From UBA9410 sp036123635 (GTDB lineage Bacteria; Actinomycetota; Acidimicrobiia; Acidimicrobiales; MedAcidi-G1), in the NCBI GenBank assembly GCA_036123635.1, contig JAZADL010000090.1, forward strand, positions 1-8,768: 8,768 bases of DNA, in the 5' to 3' direction. The notes under the pieces were generated by a model. The model was not told the DNA's origin. It made no database searches and saw only the letters and a program-made list of their open reading frames with translations. Below, piece after piece: positions 1 through 7,099 of this stretch. How positions within the stretch are numbered: the stretch's first letter is position 1; the number at the start of each line of letters is the position of its first letter. The translations under genes were made by a program, and so were the position numbers.

Positions 1-379
1 CCGTCGAGCCGTCGGCCCGTCGGATCTCGATGCGGAGCATCATCCGCTCCTCTAGGTCCCGGTCCCCGACCAGGGCTCGGCCAACGGCCGCCTGTGCTTC
101 GGCAGGTTCGACAGTGGTCAGGTAGCCGAGTTCCCCGTGGTTAACTCCCAGCACGGGAACCGGCCGACCGTCTAAAAGGTCAACGGCTCGCAGAATCGAA
201 CCGTCGCCGCCCAGGCTGACCACTAGGTCTAACTCACCGGTAAACGATTCCCGATCGAAGCCTGAACCGTCGGACCGCACTACCTCATGGCCGTCGCCGG
301 TCAGGCCTATGGCCAGCGCATCGGCCTGGGCCACGGCCTCCGGTCGATCCTCGTGGATAACCAGCCCCACGACTGCCAT
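1..379 (-). CDS. nadK: NAD kinase, N-terminal part (cut by window edge)
   Basis: This gene encodes the cytoplasmic enzyme that phosphorylates NAD to NADP, using ATP or polyphosphate, and so sets the NADP(H) pool. Only the first 126 codons are present; the gene runs off the low-coordinate edge. Visible family motifs are LGGDGS at residues 56-61, with the catalytic Asp59 (the family usually has GGDGT, so Ser at the end is a mild variant), and the NAD-contacting GVNHGELGYLT at 78-88. The ATG (379-377) overlaps the tlyA stop as TGATG. A GGAGGT Shine-Dalgarno at 388-393, eight bases upstream, supports this start. In actinobacteria nadK commonly follows tlyA and precedes recN; recN would lie outside this window. 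The family call is firm; the C-terminal half cannot be judged. Confidence 0.94.
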   Translation of the reverse strand, partial: MAVVGLVIHEDRPEAVAQADALAIGLTGDGHEVVRSDGSGFDRESFTGELDLVVSLGGDGSILRAVDLLDGRPVPVLGVNHGELGYLTTVEPAEAQAAVGRALVGDRDLEERMMLRIEIRRADGST

Positions 380-1188
380 CAGTCTGCACCTCCGTCAACC
401 GAGGCCACCACGGTGGCAGCGTCAAAGGTCGGCCGGTAGTCGTCGGCGGCACCTGACCGTACGTGCAGCAGGAACTCCACGTTGCCGTCCGTTCCGGTGA
501 GGGGGGAAACCATGCCCTCCATGATGGCCGCTCCGTGACCCAGAACCGACCGCGAAATCTCCACCAGCACTCGTTCCCAGACCACGGGGTCTCGAACCAC
601 GCCGCTCCCTCGGTCTACCTCGGCCCGTCCCGCTTCGAACTGGGGCTTGGCCAACAGCACCATGGGTGCTCCAACGGCCACCAGACCAACTAGGTCGGCC
701 ATCACCGTTCGGAGCGAGATGAAAGACAGGTCGCACGTCAGGAGGCCGAAGGGGGCACCCAGTGAGCTGGCGTCCACGCCGCGCACGTTGGTCCGCTCGT
801 GCACCTCGACCCGATCGTCGTCGCCAAGGCGATGGTGTAGCTGGCCGCGACCCACGTCGACGGCGACCACCGAAGTTGCCCCGTGCTGGAGGAGGCAATC
901 GGTGAAGCCCCCGGTGCTGGACCCGACGTCCACGGCCCGCAGCCCGGTTGGATCCAGCCCGAAGCCCTCGAGGGCCGCCTCTAGCTTCCGCCCACCTCGC
1001 CCTACGTAGCGAGCCGGCGGGCCAGCCACCACCACCGCCTGTCCGGGCGCCACCAGACGGGACGCCTTGTCAGCTGGTGCCCCGTCCACGGTCACCCGGC
1101 CGGCTCCGATCACCTCGCTGGCCTCGGTTCGGCCTGCCACCAGCCCACGCCGGACCATCTCCAGGTCGAGGCGTCGGCGGGCGCTCAC
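379..1188 (-). CDS. tlyA: TlyA-family rRNA (cytidine-2'-O)-methyltransferase
   Basis: This is a 269-residue TlyA protein, full length for the family. TlyA 2'-O-methylates cytidines of 16S and 23S rRNA at the subunit interface, and in mycobacteria it determines capreomycin sensitivity. An S4-like RNA-binding domain spans about residues 4-58. A Rossmann methyltransferase domain follows, with the SAM-binding segment DVGSSTGGFTDCLL at 87-100. The family's catalytic K-D-K-E set is visible as Lys68 (GRGGRK), Asp153 (LTCDLSF), Lys181 (LLAKPQF) and Glu238 (NVEFLL). The start is GTG (1188-1186), with AGGGAG at 1197-1202 eight bases upstream, and it overlaps the stop of the HAD gene by four bases (GTGA). 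The stop overlaps the nadK start. Older annotations call this family hemolysin; the methyltransferase role is better supported. Which rRNA sites are modified here cannot be read from the sequence. Confidence 0.96.
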   Translation of the reverse strand: MSARRRLDLEMVRRGLVAGRTEASEVIGAGRVTVDGAPADKASRLVAPGQAVVVAGPPARYVGRGGRKLEAALEGFGLDPTGLRAVDVGSSTGGFTDCLLQHGATSVVAVDVGRGQLHHRLGDDDRVEVHERTNVRGVDASSLGAPFGLLTCDLSFISLRTVMADLVGLVAVGAPMVLLAKPQFEAGRAEVDRGSGVVRDPVVWERVLVEISRSVLGHGAAIMEGMVSPLTGTDGNVEFLLHVRSGAADDYRPTFDAATVVASVDGGAD

Positions 1189-1928
1189 CCCAGATGCTCC
1201 CTGACGGCGGCCAACAGATCAACGTTTACGGAGTCCGGCTCCGGGTCCACCGGCAGGTCGTCCGGCCCTACCAGTCCCGACAGGACCAACGACCAGCGCC
1301 AACCCAGGGCCCGGGCGAACCGCCCGTCGGTGTCGGGACGGTCCCCAACCATGGTCCCGTCGTCGCCAGCCAACTCCCGTACCAGGTCGCACATCGGCCC
1401 GTAAGGCTTACCCGCCTTCTCTGGAGTGACTCCGGTAGCCGCCACTAGCGCGGCGAGCAGTGAACCGGCGCCGGGACGCAGTCCATCGTGAGCTGGGAAC
1501 GTCACATCGTCGTTAGTGGCCAGCACCCGGGCGCCTCCCAACACGGCCTTCATGGCGGCCGTTAGGCCCCAGTAATCGAAGTCCTCGTGGAAACCCACGA
1601 CTACCGTGTCTGCCGGTCCAGTGGATACCACCTCAGCGCCCCGAGCCTCCATCTCCTCCTGACATCCTGGGCCGCACATCCCCAGGACCCGCTCTCCGGG
1701 CGCCACCAGACGGGCGGCAGCCCTGCCCGATGTGACGACGCTGCCCTGAGCGTCAATGCCCAGGCCGGCCAGCTTCTCCTCGGTATCGACCACCCGTCGA
1801 CCTGAGTTGTTGGTCACGAACAGGACCCTCTCTCCGGCGTCCTGGAGAAGGCGGACGGCTTCTGCCGCCCCGGGCACCCCCTCGTCGCCGCGCCAGACAA
1901 CGCCGTCCAGATCCAGGGCCCAGGCCAT
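1185..1928 (-). CDS. HAD-IIA (NagD-like) sugar- or glycerol-phosphate phosphatase
   Basis: This is a 247-residue cytoplasmic phosphatase of the HAD superfamily, subfamily IIA. Motif I is LDLDGVVW, with nucleophile Asp6 and acid/base Asp8. Motif II is FVTNNSGR (Thr39). The motif III lysine is probably Lys174 in GKPYGPM. Motif IV is MVGDRPDTD (Asp196, Asp199 and Asp201). The segment ATNDDVTFPAHDGLRPGAGSL at 137-157 is typical of the IIA cap-to-core region. A gene of this type lies upstream of tlyA in Mycobacterium tuberculosis (Rv1692, a glycerol-3-phosphate phosphatase), so the same activity is plausible here, but the substrate is inferred from synteny only. The ATG start (1928-1926) gives a motif I position normal for the family; only a weak GGA-type ribosome site lies before it. 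The gene is coupled to tlyA by a four-base overlap and follows korB after 42 bases. Confidence 0.9.
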   Translation of the reverse strand: MAWALDLDGVVWRGDEGVPGAAEAVRLLQDAGERVLFVTNNSGRRVVDTEEKLAGLGIDAQGSVVTSGRAAARLVAPGERVLGMCGPGCQEEMEARGAEVVSTGPADTVVVGFHEDFDYWGLTAAMKAVLGGARVLATNDDVTFPAHDGLRPGAGSLLAALVAATGVTPEKAGKPYGPMCDLVRELAGDDGTMVGDRPDTDGRFARALGWRWSLVLSGLVGPDDLPVDPEPDSVNVDLLAAVREHLG

Positions 1929-1970
1929 GCGGATCCGGTCAGCGGCTGCCGTGGTCGGCGAGCGCTGGCC

Positions 1971-3017
1971 TCAGACTTCCCAGGTCGGCTGAGAGCGCAG
2001 CAGGTCGCCCAGATCGCCCTTTCCTAACTGGGCCTGGACCTCTTGGATCTGGGCTGCCACCGAGGAACTGAACTCGTCCCTGTCGATAGCCCGGAACACC
2101 CCGATCGGTGTCGGCGTAGCCGGCGTCTTCGCAATTCGAGATAGCGAAAAGGCGGTCGACGGGTTCCGGATGGTCTCGTCGTGCACCATGACGTTCTCGA
2201 TTCCCAACTTGGCGACGTCAACGATCACCACTCCCTCCGGTGCCAAAGCCACCCCGTACTGCTTCTCGGAACCAAAAAGAATCGGCTGCCCATGATTCAA
2301 CTCGATCAACATGTCGTCTCGAACGTCCTTCTTGGTGATAGTCGAGAACACGCCGTCGTTGAAGACGTTGCAGTTCTGGAGCACCTCCACGAAAGCTGAT
2401 CCCTCATGTTCGTAGGCCCGGCGAAACGTGTCCTGCATGTGTTGGCGGTCCATGTCGTGGGTTCGGGCCACGAAGGTGGCCTCAGCTCCGAGGGCCACAC
2501 TGATCGGATTGAATGGTCGAGCCACCAGCCCAACTGGCGACGACTTGGTCACCTTTCCCTTCTGGCTGGTCGGCGAGAACTGGCCCTTGGTCAGGCCGTA
2601 GATCTGGTTGTTGAACAGCAGGATGTTCAGGTTGATGTTGCGGCGCAGGGCGTGGATCAGATGGTTGCCCCCGATGGACAGCATGTCGCCGTCCCCGCCG
2701 ATTACCCAGACATCTAGGTCGGGTCGGGCCATGGCCAGGCCGGTAGCCACCGCCGGGGCCCGACCGTGGATGGTGTGCACCCCGTAGGTGTTCATGTAGT
2801 AGGGGAAGCGGGCCGCGCAGCCGATACCCGAGATGAAAACCGTCTTCTCTCGCCGGGCCTTCAGCTCGGGCAGCAAAAGCTGCATGGCGGTCAGGATGGA
2901 GTAGTCGCCGCACCCTGGGCACCAGCGCACCTCCTGGTCGCTAGACCAGTCGGCCCGGGTCGTCGCCGGAACCTCGTCGGCTTCTCGATTAGCTCCAGCG
3001 TCTAGGACGTCGGTCAC
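1971..3017 (-). CDS. korB: 2-oxoacid:ferredoxin oxidoreductase, beta subunit (probably 2-oxoglutarate)
   Basis: This 348-residue subunit binds thiamine pyrophosphate and one [4Fe-4S] cluster, and with KorA oxidatively decarboxylates a 2-oxoacid with CoA and ferredoxin. Cluster cysteines are probably Cys33 and Cys36 (WCPGCGD), Cys67 (GIGCAAR) and Cys216 (QNCNVF), matching the spacing of two-subunit enzymes. The TPP/Mg site is IGGDGDMLSIGGNH at 106-119, followed by NILLFNN at 131-137. There is no separate 8Fe ferredoxin domain. The C-terminal segment from about 230 fits KorB length. The GTG start (3017-3015) overlaps the korA stop as GTGA, and a strong GGGAGGG at 3021-3027 precedes it. The first residues (MTDVLDAG) resemble those of KorA (MTDTVDAG). 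Substrate preference for 2-oxoglutarate over pyruvate is inferred from resemblance to actinobacterial KorAB. Confidence 0.95.
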   Translation of the reverse strand: MTDVLDAGANREADEVPATTRADWSSDQEVRWCPGCGDYSILTAMQLLLPELKARREKTVFISGIGCAARFPYYMNTYGVHTIHGRAPAVATGLAMARPDLDVWVIGGDGDMLSIGGNHLIHALRRNINLNILLFNNQIYGLTKGQFSPTSQKGKVTKSSPVGLVARPFNPISVALGAEATFVARTHDMDRQHMQDTFRRAYEHEGSAFVEVLQNCNVFNDGVFSTITKKDVRDDMLIELNHGQPILFGSEKQYGVALAPEGVVIVDVAKLGIENVMVHDETIRNPSTAFSLSRIAKTPATPTPIGVFRAIDRDEFSSSVAAQIQEVQAQLGKGDLGDLLRSQPTWEV

Positions 3018-4903
3018 GACCCCTCCCCTGCGAGCTCGTCCAACCGTTGGTTAATGGCATGCTGGATTTCGCCCGCCGTGAATGGTTGGCCCTTCACCTT
3101 GGACAGGACCTCGGCGTCGACCAAGAACTCGGCCCGAAGGATCCGCGACAGCTGGCCCAGGTTCATCTCGGGAACCATCACCCTGCGGTAGGACCGGAGG
3201 AGGTCGCCGAGGTTGGCAGGCAGGGGATTCAGGTGGGTGAGGTGCACGTGGGCCACCTTCCGGCCTGCCGTCCGGATTCGGCGGACGGCGCCGGTGATGG
3301 CCCCCCACGTGGAGCCCCAGCCGACGATAAGCAGGTCGGCATCGGCATCGCCGTCGACCTCGGCGTCGGGCACCGGGATCGAGGCGATGCGCTTATGGCG
3401 GAGGTGGACCATGAGCTCGTGGTTCTCCGCGCTGTAGCTCACATTGCCCGTACCGTCCTCTTTCTCGATACCCCCGATCCGGTGCATCAGGTCCGGGGTA
3501 CCCGGCAGGGCGAGAGGACGATTCAGGTTCTCGTCTCGTAGGTAGGGCCAGAAGACGCCCTCACCGTCCTCATTAGTCTGGTTGAATTCGGTGGCATGCA
3601 CCACGTCGATGGACGCCAGGTCGGCGACCTCGGGCAGACGCCACGGCTCCGACCCGTTGGCCAGGTAGCCGTCAGAGAGCAGAATTACCGGCGTCTGGTG
3701 GGTCAGGGCAATGCGGGCCGCCTCGATGGCCATGTTGAAGCAGTCGGCCGGAGTCCGGGCAGCCAGGATCGGGACCGGCGACTCGCCGTGGCGTCCGTAC
3801 ATGGCCATCATCAGGTCGGCGGCCTCGGTCTTGGTGGGTAGTCCAGTGGAAGGGCCGCCCCGCTGGATGTCAACCACGACGAGAGGAAGTTCCAGGCTGA
3901 CGGCCAGGCCCATGGCCTCGCCCTTCAGGGCCACCCCGGGCCCGCTCGTGGTAGTCACGCCCAGCGAACCGCCGTACGAGGCTCCGATGGCTGCACCCAC
4001 AGCGGCGATTTCGTCCTCGGCCTGGAACGTGGTGACGCCGAACTCCTTGTGCTTAGACAACTCGTGGAGGATGTCGGTAGCCGGCGTAATCGGGTACGAC
4101 CCCAAGAACAACGGGAGGCCGCTGAGTTGGGAAGCAGCGACCAGGCCCCACGACAGCGCCGTGTTGCCGTTGATGTTGGTGTAGGTACCTGGTTCCAACG
4201 GCGCCTTGCGGACGACAACTCGCTGCGACCCCAGCTCGGCCGTCTCGCCGTAGGCGTGGCCAGCGTTGAATGCCGCGCGGTTGGCCGCCGCCACCAACTC
4301 CCGGTCGGCGAACTTGACCTCGATCCAGTCCAGCGTGGCCTCGATAGGTCGGCTGTACATCCAGGACAACAGGCCCAGGGCGAAGAAGTTCTTGGACCGG
4401 TCGGCGTCGCGCGGCTTAACGCCCAGCTCCTTGCAGGCGTCTTTGGTGAGAGTGGTCATCGGGACCTCAATGACCTGGTAGCCGGCAAGGTCGTCACCGT
4501 CGATTGGATTGTGGTCGTAGCCGGCTTTGGCCAAGTTCCGCTCTTCGAAGGTGTCCCGGTTAAGGATGATGGTGCCACCGGGGACCAGGGTGTGGAGGTC
4601 CGATTTGAGAGCCGCCGGGTTCATGGCCACCAGAACGTCTGGGGCGTCGCCGGGGGTGGTGATGTCGTGATCGGAGATGTGGACCTGGAAGGCGGATACA
4701 CCGGCCATGGTTCCGGCCGGGGCGCGGATCTCGGCCGGGTACTCGGGGAGGGTGGCCAGGTCGTTGCCGAACATGGCACTCGCCGTTGTGAAGCGATCGC
4801 CGGTGAGCTGCATACCGTCGCCCGAGTCGCCAGCAAACCGGATAATGACCTCATCGACGGCCGGCGCCTCGGCGGCCGGCCCCGCATCCACCGTGTCGGT
4901 CAC
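3014..4903 (-). CDS. korA: 2-oxoacid:ferredoxin oxidoreductase, fused gamma-alpha subunit (probably 2-oxoglutarate)
   Basis: This 629-residue subunit carries a gamma domain fused ahead of the alpha domain, as in the oxygen-tolerant two-subunit enzymes of actinobacteria and aerobic archaea. The gamma domain is about residues 18-215, with the glycine loop FAGDSGDG at 23-30 and PEYPAEIRAPAG at 53-64. The alpha domain begins near 240 (TYTNINGNTAL), with the active-site SYPITPATDI at 269-278, FQAEDEIAAVGAAIGASYGG at 293-312, and TTSGPG at 318-323. The C-terminal domain (about 520-625) contributes to CoA and TPP binding in relatives. KorAB replaces or supplements 2-oxoglutarate dehydrogenase in the TCA cycle, passing electrons to ferredoxin, and is reversible in principle. 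The GTG start (4903-4901) has GGAGGA at 4910-4915 six bases upstream. KorB follows with a four-base overlap. No ferredoxin gene or KorC/KorD homologue is in the window. Confidence 0.95.
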   Translation of the reverse strand: MTDTVDAGPAAEAPAVDEVIIRFAGDSGDGMQLTGDRFTTASAMFGNDLATLPEYPAEIRAPAGTMAGVSAFQVHISDHDITTPGDAPDVLVAMNPAALKSDLHTLVPGGTIILNRDTFEERNLAKAGYDHNPIDGDDLAGYQVIEVPMTTLTKDACKELGVKPRDADRSKNFFALGLLSWMYSRPIEATLDWIEVKFADRELVAAANRAAFNAGHAYGETAELGSQRVVVRKAPLEPGTYTNINGNTALSWGLVAASQLSGLPLFLGSYPITPATDILHELSKHKEFGVTTFQAEDEIAAVGAAIGASYGGSLGVTTTSGPGVALKGEAMGLAVSLELPLVVVDIQRGGPSTGLPTKTEAADLMMAMYGRHGESPVPILAARTPADCFNMAIEAARIALTHQTPVILLSDGYLANGSEPWRLPEVADLASIDVVHATEFNQTNEDGEGVFWPYLRDENLNRPLALPGTPDLMHRIGGIEKEDGTGNVSYSAENHELMVHLRHKRIASIPVPDAEVDGDADADLLIVGWGSTWGAITGAVRRIRTAGRKVAHVHLTHLNPLPANLGDLLRSYRRVMVPEMNLGQLSRILRAEFLVDAEVLSKVKGQPFTAGEIQHAINQRLDELAGEGS

Positions 4904-4909
4904 GTCGGT

Positions 4910-4915
4910 TCCTCC
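4910..4915 (-). promoter_or_regulatory. Ribosome binding site of korA
   Basis: The sequence GGAGGA lies six bases before the GTG at 4903-4901 and fixes the korA start. It is one of the strongest ribosome sites in the window, consistent with korA being the first gene of its own translational unit after a 140-base intergenic gap. Confidence 0.85.
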
Positions 4916-4946
4916 GCCCGAGCGCCGTTGCTCGAGGCCGCTCGTC

Positions 4947-4977
4947 GACGGGGCTGACCCTAACCGCCCGCCCCGTC
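4947..4977. repeat. Inverted repeat in the ech-korA intergenic gap
   Basis: An eight-base perfect inverted repeat (GACGGGGC at 4947-4954, GCCCCGTC at 4970-4977) flanks a 15-base loop. It sits in the only sizeable gap of the metabolic block (4904-5043), after the crotonase stop and about 45 bases before the korA start. There is no T-tract after it on the minus strand, so it is not a canonical intrinsic terminator. It could be an operator, a leader hairpin or a Rho-assisted stop. I see no convincing -35/-10 pair in the same gap, although a promoter for korA is expected there. Confidence 0.35.
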
Positions 4978-5043
4978 AACCGACATGATCTACACGCCAT
5001 CCGCCGGTGGAATCAGTCACACCCAACGGGTCGAAAGAGAAGG

Positions 5044-5895
5044 TCAGGCGTCTCCGGTGCGGTAGTCGCCGAACGGCTCGTCGCGCTCTTGGAGGGCTCC
5101 GGTCAGGCCCTCGTCGCGGACCAGTTGTAGAAACTCGGCCATGGAGGCCGAATGGACTCCCAGGGCGCACAGCTCGGTACCGGCCCGGATCCCGGCCCGC
5201 ATCCCCATGTACTCCATCTGCCGGTGCACGGCCCGCTTGTTGAGCTGCACCACGTCCGGCGGCATGGCGGCCACCCGCTGAGCCACGGCCAGCACTGCCT
5301 CGTCTAGCTCGGCTTCTGGAAAAGCCGCATTGGCCCATCCCTCGGCTACCGCCTCGATCCCGCTGATGGAGTCGCCGGTAATCATCATCTCCATTGCGCG
5401 GCGCATGCCCAGGAACCAAGCGTGGAAGTGCATGTCCGGTACCCCGAACCGGACCGCTGGGTAGCCCATCCTGGCGTCCTCGGCCACGTAAATCAGGTCG
5501 CAGCCTGTCGCCAGCTCACTACCTCCGGCGAGGCACCAACCGTGTACTTGGGCGATGACCGGTTTGGCTAGGTCCCAGATTCCCATCCAACCGTCGGTCA
5601 CGTGCCGAGGCCACTGTCCGTCACCCGGGGTCGTTGGGAACGGCAGATCATGGCCCTCGTTTGCACCTCCCAGGTCATAACCGGCTGAGAAGCAGGTACC
5701 GGCTCCTCGGATAATGGTTACCTGGACGCCGGGATCGGTGTCGTGGTCGACAAGCGCGCCGAGCAGTGCCCCCCGGAGGGGATGGCTCAGGGCGTTGCGC
5801 TTCTCCGGCCGATTCAGGGTGATCCGCCGAATGCCGGCGTGCGGCTCGTCGACGAGTATCACGCCGGCGCCTACGCCGCTTGTGTCGTCGCCCAC
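5044..5895 (-). CDS. Crotonase-fold (enoyl-CoA hydratase/isomerase family) protein, atypical active site
   Basis: This is a 283-residue member of the crotonase superfamily, whose members act on acyl-CoA thioesters. The opening strand ITLNRPEKRNAL (25-36) binds CoA in relatives. The oxyanion-hole segments are CFSAGYDL (68-75) and HGWCLAGGSELATGCDL (118-134). Glu127 aligns with the first catalytic glutamate of enoyl-CoA hydratase (rat Glu144). The second (rat Glu164) falls at Ala147 in MGYPAVRFGV, and the usual PGAGG loop is replaced by PDMHFHAW (153-160). Classical hydration is therefore doubtful; an isomerase, hydrolase, lyase or other acyl-CoA reaction is possible. The GTG at 5895-5893 has no clear ribosome site; a second GTG at codon 12 is an alternative. 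The gene lies 29 bases after the aldolase stop and may be co-transcribed with it. The substrate is unknown. Confidence 0.85.
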   Translation of the reverse strand: MGDDTSGVGAGVILVDEPHAGIRRITLNRPEKRNALSHPLRGALLGALVDHDTDPGVQVTIIRGAGTCFSAGYDLGGANEGHDLPFPTTPGDGQWPRHVTDGWMGIWDLAKPVIAQVHGWCLAGGSELATGCDLIYVAEDARMGYPAVRFGVPDMHFHAWFLGMRRAMEMMITGDSISGIEAVAEGWANAAFPEAELDEAVLAVAQRVAAMPPDVVQLNKRAVHRQMEYMGMRAGIRAGTELCALGVHSASMAEFLQLVRDEGLTGALQERDEPFGDYRTGDA

Positions 5896-5924
5896 GTCAG
5901 GTGGTGTGTCTCACCGGCCGGTGA

Positions 5925-6977
5925 TCAGGCCAGCGTGATGGCGTCGTCCAGGTACACGTCCTGGATGGCGTTGAGGAGGTCGACGCCCTCGGCCATGGGC
6001 CGCTGGAAGGCTTTGCGGCCGCTGATCAGGCCCATACCACCGGCCCGTTTGTTGATGACGGCCGTCCTGACGGCTTCGGCCAGATCACTGGCCCCCGACG
6101 AGGCGCCACCGCTGTTGATAAGCCCAATCCGGCCCATGTAACAGTTGGCGACCTGCCACCGGCAGAGGTCCACGGGATGTTCGGTGGTCAGCTCGTCGTA
6201 GACCAGGGAGTGGGTCTTGCCGTAGCCAGGCAGGGCGTTGTATCCGCCGTTGGTCTCCGGGAGCTTCTGCTTGATGATGTCTGCCTCGATGGTGACACCG
6301 AGGTGGTTGGCCTGGGCCGTCAGGTCAGCCGAGGCGTGATGGTCCACGCCGTCCACCTTGAAGCCCGAGTTGCGGAGATAGCACCACAGAACGGTGAACA
6401 TCCCTAGCTCGTGGGCGCGGGCGAAGGCCTCGCTGACCTCCTGAATCTGTCGAGTGGATTCCTGGGAGCCGAAGTAGATAGTGGCCCCCACGCCGGCCGC
6501 TCCCAGGTCGTGGGCCTGTTCGACGGAGCCAAACATGACCTGGTCGAACTGGTTGGGCAGTGTCAGGAGCTCGTTGTGGTTGACCTTGACGATGAACGGG
6601 ATGTGGTGGGCGTAGCGGCGGGAAACCGCAGCGAGAACCCCGAAGGTGGAGGCCACGGCGTTGCAGCCGCCCTCCAGCGCCAGCTCCACGATATTCGCCG
6701 GGTCGAAATAGGCCGGGTTAGGAGAAAACGAGGCAGCAGCCGAGTGTTCGATGCCCTGGTCCACCGGCAGAATGGACACGTGGCCGGTTCCGGCCAAGCG
6801 GCCGTGATTGAGGAGTGCCTGGAGGTTTCGCAGGACCTGAGGGGACCGGTCCGTCTGGGCGTACACCTCGGAGACCGTGTCTGGTCCCGGAGTGATCAGT
6901 TGGTCGGCGGGGATGGTCTTCGACTCGTGTTCGAGCAGGTACTCGGCATCGTCACCGAGTAGAGATGCAATGTCCAC
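5925..6977 (-). CDS. fbaB: Class I fructose-bisphosphate aldolase, FbaB/DhnA family
   Basis: This cytoplasmic glycolytic and gluconeogenic aldolase reversibly cleaves fructose-1,6-bisphosphate into dihydroxyacetone phosphate and glyceraldehyde-3-phosphate, through a Schiff-base lysine and without metal. With the chosen start the protein is 350 residues, the same length as Escherichia coli FbaB, and similarity appears to run end to end. Recognisable blocks are GRLAGTGHVSILPVDQGIEH (59-78), FDPANIVELALEGGCNAVAS (91-110), IPFIVKVNHNE (126-136), GATIYFGSQES (164-174) and LINSGGASSG (286-295), the last probably in the phosphate site. The Schiff-base lysine is probably Lys236 in EADIIKQK. The frame is open a further 16 codons upstream, but GTG at 6977-6975 aligns with the FbaB N-terminus and has AAGGAG nine bases upstream. 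A GC-rich six-base hairpin (7001-7018) lies just before that ribosome site. The gene stands 122 bases after the TPR gene. Confidence 0.95.
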   Translation of the reverse strand: MDIASLLGDDAEYLLEHESKTIPADQLITPGPDTVSEVYAQTDRSPQVLRNLQALLNHGRLAGTGHVSILPVDQGIEHSAAASFSPNPAYFDPANIVELALEGGCNAVASTFGVLAAVSRRYAHHIPFIVKVNHNELLTLPNQFDQVMFGSVEQAHDLGAAGVGATIYFGSQESTRQIQEVSEAFARAHELGMFTVLWCYLRNSGFKVDGVDHHASADLTAQANHLGVTIEADIIKQKLPETNGGYNALPGYGKTHSLVYDELTTEHPVDLCRWQVANCYMGRIGLINSGGASSGASDLAEAVRTAVINKRAGGMGLISGRKAFQRPMAEGVDLLNAIQDVYLDDAITLA

Positions 6978-6986
6978 CTTGAGAGG

Positions 6987-6992
6987 CTCCTT
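6987..6992 (-). promoter_or_regulatory. Ribosome binding site that sets the fbaB start
   Basis: AAGGAG lies nine bases before the GTG at 6977-6975. It rules in the shorter 350-residue aldolase over the 16-codon upstream extension to 7025, which would place this site inside the coding region. The inner start also matches the N-terminus of known FbaB proteins. Confidence 0.8.
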
Positions 6993-7000
6993 GTGCCGTG

Positions 7001-7018
7001 GGCGGCTGGCCGGCCGCC
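7001..7018. repeat. Short GC-rich hairpin in the fbaB leader
   Basis: GGCGGC (7001-7006) and GCCGCC (7013-7018) can form a six-base stem with a six-base loop directly upstream of the fbaB ribosome site at 6987-6992. It may tune translation, but such short stems are common in GC-rich DNA. The rest of the gap (7019-7099) shows no clear terminator or promoter; a TAGTGT at 7029-7034 resembles a -10 hexamer but has no partner -35. Confidence 0.25.
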
Positions 7019-7099
7019 GATACACCTCACACTAGGCGGTGCGTCGTTCGCAGATGGGGCCGTTTGGCAGCCGTTGGGCCCGGGCGTCGAGCGGTCCGG

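Noticed and set aside
4049..4957. 302-codon plus-strand open frame opposite korA
   Set aside because: It lies antisense to the well-supported korA, has no recognisable domain, and is a typical shadow frame of GC-rich coding DNA.
4976..5419. 147-codon minus-strand frame overlapping the crotonase gene
   Set aside because: It is Arg/Gly-rich in the manner of out-of-frame GC-rich DNA and overlaps a gene with clear family motifs.
6978..7025. 16-codon N-terminal extension of fbaB
   Set aside because: It would contain the AAGGAG ribosome site and has no counterpart in known FbaB proteins; the inner GTG gives the exact family length.
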